Below are positions 60,964 through 64,000 of a stretch of 64,000 nucleotides of DNA, one piece after another. Below the pieces are notes generated by a model, which saw only the letters and a list, made by a program, of their open reading frames with translations, ran no database searches and was not told the DNA's origin. Position 1 is the first letter of the stretch. The number at the start of each line of letters is the position of its first letter. Source of the DNA: an uncultured Pseudomonadota bacterium (lineage in GTDB: Bacteria; Pseudomonadota; Gammaproteobacteria; Burkholderiales; Burkholderiaceae_C); the NCBI GenBank assembly GCA_945952465.1, contig CAMFIB010000002.1, positions 248,001 through 312,000 of the forward strand, written 5' to 3'. The position numbers and the translations under genes were made by a program.

Positions 60964-62652
60964 ATGGACCCACGTCACGTTCGACATTGCATCGCAGCCG
61001 CCTGTGCGGCGCTGACCGTTTCCAGTTGGGCGCAGCAGACACCGCCCGACGCCGGCGCCGCCTTGCGCGAAAACACACCCAATGCGCCGGTTCTGCCGCG
61101 CCCCGATGCGGCCCGCTTGCCGGCACCGCCGGCGGCACCGACGGTGGAAGCCACCGCCGCTGGTCCGACTTTCGTCTTGAAGGCCGTGACCTTCACTGGC
61201 GCCACGGTTTTCTCGCCCGCTGAGTTTCAGGCGCTGGCCGCTGGCAAGATCGGCCAAAGCGTCACCTTGGCCGATCTGGAAGCCTTGGCCGCGGCCGTGA
61301 CACGCAAATACCGCGACAGCGGCTACGTGGTCGCCCAGGCCGTCGTGCCTGCGCAAGACGTCACCTCCGGCAACGTGAGCATTTCCATTCTCGAAGGCCG
61401 GCTTGGCAAAGTGCAGATCGAGAAGGACGGCGACATTCGCGTGCCGGACAGCTTGATCAGCGGCGTGGTGCGCGGCGTGCCGGTGGGGCAGCCGCTTCGC
61501 ATCGACACGCTCGAACGCGCGATGCTGTTGCTGTCGGATTTGCCCGGCCTGCTGGTGGCCGGCGAGCTCGAGCCCGGTTCGGCCGACGGCAACACCGATT
61601 TGATCATCCGCCTGAAGGCCAAGAGCAAGGTGGACGTGGCGCTGGACGCCGACAACTACGGTTCCCGCAGCACCGGCGAATACCGGGCCGGCGTGATCGC
61701 GCGGTTCAACTCGCCGTTTGGATTGGGCGACAACATCGATGTGCGGTACAGCCAAGCCTTGAATGGCGATTTGCTGTACGGACGGGCCAGTTACGAACTG
61801 CCGATCGGTGACAACGGCACCCGCTTGGCGGTGGGCATCGGCCGCGTCACATACGAACTGGGCCGAGAATTCGCGCCGTTGGATGCCAACGGCACCGCCT
61901 CGGTTCTTGACGTGAACCTGTTGCACCCCTTTATCCGCAACCGGAAGAACACGCTGATCGGTCGTCTGTCGGTCGAAACACGCCGTCTCTCCGATCGACA
62001 GGATGCGTTCGGTTTGCGGACCGACAAACGGCTCGATGAAGTGGCGGCCACGCTGTCTTACGAGTCGCGCGATGGCTTAGCCGGCGGCGGCTTTACGAAT
62101 GCCACCGTGTCGTTGCGGCATTCCCGACTCGGCTTCGATGATGCGGCCGGATTGGCTGCCGATCAGGGCATTGCAGGTCGCCACACGGCTGGTTCGGCCC
62201 TGAGGCTGGCTTTCCAGGCGTCACGCTTGCAGTCCGTCGCGCCCAATACCTTCGTGTTCGCCGGATTGGTGGGGCAGGTCGCCAACAAGAATCTGGACAG
62301 TGCAGCGCGCTTTGCCTTGGGTGGCCCGAGCGCTGTGCGCGGCTACACACCGTCGGAAGGCGTGGTCGACGAAGGCGCGGTGCTGCAACTGGAAGCGCGC
62401 TACGCGCTGTCACCTGAATTGACGGGCTTCGTGTTTTTGGATTCAGGCTGGGGTCGCTTTGATGCCGACGGCAGCCCGCCGGGCCAACCGGAAAACATCG
62501 TCCGTCGCAGTGCGGGTGTAGGCGCCAACTGGGTGTTGCCCGCAGGTTTCCAAATGCGCGCCAGCCTAGCATGGCGCGGCAAGCAGTTGCCGTTGGCGAC
62601 CGGCGACGATCGTCGCCCGCGCCTCTACATGCAGGTGGTCAAGAATTTTTGA
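60964..62652 (+). CDS. TpsB, ShlB/FhaC-type two-partner secretion transporter
   Basis: An outer-membrane beta-barrel that exports a TpsA protein. The 562-residue precursor has a signal peptide (cleavage after AQ near residue 23) and a proline/alanine linker. POTRA domains span about 65-225 (FVLKAVTFTGATVFSPAEF, SGYVVAQAVVPAQ). A 16-strand barrel follows and ends MQVVKNF with a terminal phenylalanine. The barrel motif RFALGGPSAVRGYTPSEG matches the FhaC loop. It is followed 44 bp later by its presumed substrate. Confidence 0.95.
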   Translation: MDPRHVRHCIAAACAALTVSSWAQQTPPDAGAALRENTPNAPVLPRPDAARLPAPPAAPTVEATAAGPTFVLKAVTFTGATVFSPAEFQALAAGKIGQSVTLADLEALAAAVTRKYRDSGYVVAQAVVPAQDVTSGNVSISILEGRLGKVQIEKDGDIRVPDSLISGVVRGVPVGQPLRIDTLERAMLLLSDLPGLLVAGELEPGSADGNTDLIIRLKAKSKVDVALDADNYGSRSTGEYRAGVIARFNSPFGLGDNIDVRYSQALNGDLLYGRASYELPIGDNGTRLAVGIGRVTYELGREFAPLDANGTASVLDVNLLHPFIRNRKNTLIGRLSVETRRLSDRQDAFGLRTDKRLDEVAATLSYESRDGLAGGGFTNATVSLRHSRLGFDDAAGLAADQGIAGRHTAGSALRLAFQASRLQSVAPNTFVFAGLVGQVANKNLDSAARFALGGPSAVRGYTPSEGVVDEGAVLQLEARYALSPELTGFVFLDSGWGRFDADGSPPGQPENIVRRSAGVGANWVLPAGFQMRASLAWRGKQLPLATGDDRRPRLYMQVVKNF

Positions 62653-62696
62653 CGAACCGGTGCCACTTACAGGCTGCCGTTCGAGGAGATTGTTCG

Positions 62697-64000
62697 ATGT
62701 CTAAGCCCTCTGTTGCACGCACCGCCAGAGCCCAATCTCGTCCCTCAACGCCGCATTGGCGCTGCAGCGCGGTCGGGCTGGCCGTAGCCGGGTTGGTCGG
62801 TGTTGTGCCCAATGCAATTGCGCTGCCCGCTGGTGAGCAGGTGGTGGCTGGCCAGGTCAATGTGGCCCGGCCCAGCCAGCAGCAGTTGAATATCAACCAA
62901 GGGTCGTCCAGCGCGATCGTCAACTGGCAATCGTTCTCCATCGGCGCCACTGAGCGCGTCAGCATCCAGCAGCCTTCGTCGTCCAGCGTGCTGCTGAACC
63001 GGGTGGTCGGCAACGACCCCACGCAAATATTCGGTCAGTTGAATGCCAATGGCCGCGTGTTTCTGGTCAACCCGTCGGGGGTTCTGTTCGCACCGGGCGC
63101 CCAGGTCAACACCGGCAGCCTGATCGCGTCGACGCTGGACATCGACAACTCGGACTTTCTGTCGGGTCGCTACCTGTTCACCGGCAACCGGCCCGGTAGC
63201 GTCGTCAACCGGGGTACGCTCACGGCAGCCGATGGTGGAACGATTGCGCTGCTGGGCGGGTCGGTCACCAACGACGGTGTTGTCGCGGCGCGTCTGGGCA
63301 CGGTCGCGCTCGGAGCAGGCGAGCGCATGACGTTGGATTTCCAGGGCGATGGTCTGACACAGTTGCGGGTCGACTCGCCGGCTGTGCAGGCGTCGATTGC
63401 CAATGGGGGTGCGATAGTCGCTGATGGCGGGCAGATCGTGATGCGCGCCCAGGCCGCCGAAGGGCTCGCTGCGACCGTGGTCAATCAGACCGGGACGGTC
63501 AGGGCACGTTCGCTCGTTGAGCGCAATGGCCGCATTGTTCTGGATGGCGGCACGAACGGGGACACGCTTGTCGGCGGTCAGGTGGATGCGAGTGGCGTAG
63601 CATCCGGCCAGCAGGGGGGCAGTATTCAGGTGACCGGCCACAACATCGCCATCGTCTCCGGTGCCGAGTTGTCCGCTCGAGGTGACGCCGGTGGCGGTTC
63701 GGTGCTGGTCGGTGGTGACGCGCACGGCGCGAACGCGTCGGCGCTGCCGCAGGCCAATGCGGTGTGGATGGCCTCCGATGCGCGCATCGACGCCAGCGCG
63801 ACGCAGAGTGGCGATGGCGGCAAGGTGGTGCTGTGGTCGACGCAGTCGACCCAGGTCCATGGACAACTTCGGGCGACCGGCGGGGCCAGTGGCGGCAATG
63901 GTGGCTTCATCGAAACATCGGGGCCTTACCTTGAAACCGCTGATGCTTCCATCGATGCGAGCGCGCCTAAGGGTGCAGCCGGTGAGTGGCTGCTGGATCC
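62697..64000 (+). CDS. TpsA, filamentous haemagglutinin-type exoprotein (3' end beyond window)
   Basis: The secreted partner of the upstream TpsB. The frame is open from ATG 62697 (GAGGAG at 62682-62687) to the window edge, 434 codons so far. It has a signal peptide (about 1-43, ending NAIA), then the TPS secretion domain with NRVVGNDPTQIFGQLNANG, VFLVNPSGVLFAPGA and LIASTLDI. Repeated beta-helix turns such as ADGGTIALLGGSV and GNGGFIETSG follow. Its C-terminal function cannot be seen. Confidence 0.93.
   Translation, partial: MSKPSVARTARAQSRPSTPHWRCSAVGLAVAGLVGVVPNAIALPAGEQVVAGQVNVARPSQQQLNINQGSSSAIVNWQSFSIGATERVSIQQPSSSSVLLNRVVGNDPTQIFGQLNANGRVFLVNPSGVLFAPGAQVNTGSLIASTLDIDNSDFLSGRYLFTGNRPGSVVNRGTLTAADGGTIALLGGSVTNDGVVAARLGTVALGAGERMTLDFQGDGLTQLRVDSPAVQASIANGGAIVADGGQIVMRAQAAEGLAATVVNQTGTVRARSLVERNGRIVLDGGTNGDTLVGGQVDASGVASGQQGGSIQVTGHNIAIVSGAELSARGDAGGGSVLVGGDAHGANASALPQANAVWMASDARIDASATQSGDGGKVVLWSTQSTQVHGQLRATGGASGGNGGFIETSGPYLETADASIDASAPKGAAGEWLLD

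Overview
The window comes from a GC-rich betaproteobacterium, most likely order Burkholderiales and family Comamonadaceae; the genus cannot be fixed from this sequence. The evidence is the gene order (hisAFIE with tatABC, then petABC-sspAB, rplU-rpmA-obgE-proB, and pilBCD-coaE-zapD-yacG) together with two families of short dispersed intergenic repeats that resemble those common in Comamonadaceae. Most of the window is dense chromosomal core.

Layout. 1-12.6 kb: the end of the histidine operon (hisA, hisF, hisI, hisE), a small membrane protein, a HIT hydrolase and the Tat translocase (tatABC); then a DegS-like periplasmic protease, a Nif3-like protein, pdxA, mscL, the cytochrome bc1 complex (petABC) and sspAB. 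12.6-26.9 kb: a 14.3-kb integrative element in the 3' end of a tRNA-Thr(TGT) gene. It is bounded by a perfect 45-bp direct repeat and has visibly lower G+C than its surroundings. 26.9-47.5 kb: core genes again (a DUF721 protein, an M23 peptidase, secA, argJ, a DUF815 ATPase, a mutT-like Nudix gene, yacG, zapD, coaE, pilDCB, tRNA-Pro, ispB, rplU, rpmA, obgE, proB, a CNP1-like gene, rppH, proS and a lytic transglycosylase). 47.6-58.6 kb: mltA and a block of type VI secretion genes on the minus strand (tssJ-tssK-tssL-tssM-tagF and a Ser/Thr kinase). 58.7-64 kb: a CHAT protease, a TpsB outer-membrane transporter and a filamentous-haemagglutinin-type TpsA exoprotein that runs off the window.

The integrative element carries a tyrosine integrase, paired arm-type repeats at both ends with the same 11-bp phasing, an excisionase-like HTH protein, a primase-type zinc-finger protein, a RepA-like ATPase, a VirD4/TraD-like coupling protein and a MOBC-type (Replic_Relax) relaxase. 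It has no type IV secretion channel, so it reads as an integrative mobilizable element. Between the ATPase and the coupling protein lies a 637-bp non-coding stretch packed with inverted repeats, a candidate oriT or replication origin.

The cargo is the most interesting part. It consists of an XRE regulator, a secreted Sel1-repeat protein, and an operon pairing an ATPase that has two GHKL domains (MutL/HSP90-like at the N-terminus, histidine-kinase-like at the C-terminus) with a receiver protein carrying an unrecognised C-terminal domain. Divergent from that operon is a C5 cytosine methyltransferase, convergent with a Vsr nick endonuclease. There is no conventional restriction enzyme. I propose this kinase/receiver/Dcm/Vsr module as a candidate defence or DNA-surveillance system.

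Other points of note are a secreted CHAT protease placed in a two-partner secretion operon, matching T-I-[IV] motifs at the N-termini of the T6SS kinase and TssL that suggest phospho-regulation, and dispersed repeats that have contributed coding sequence to two genes.
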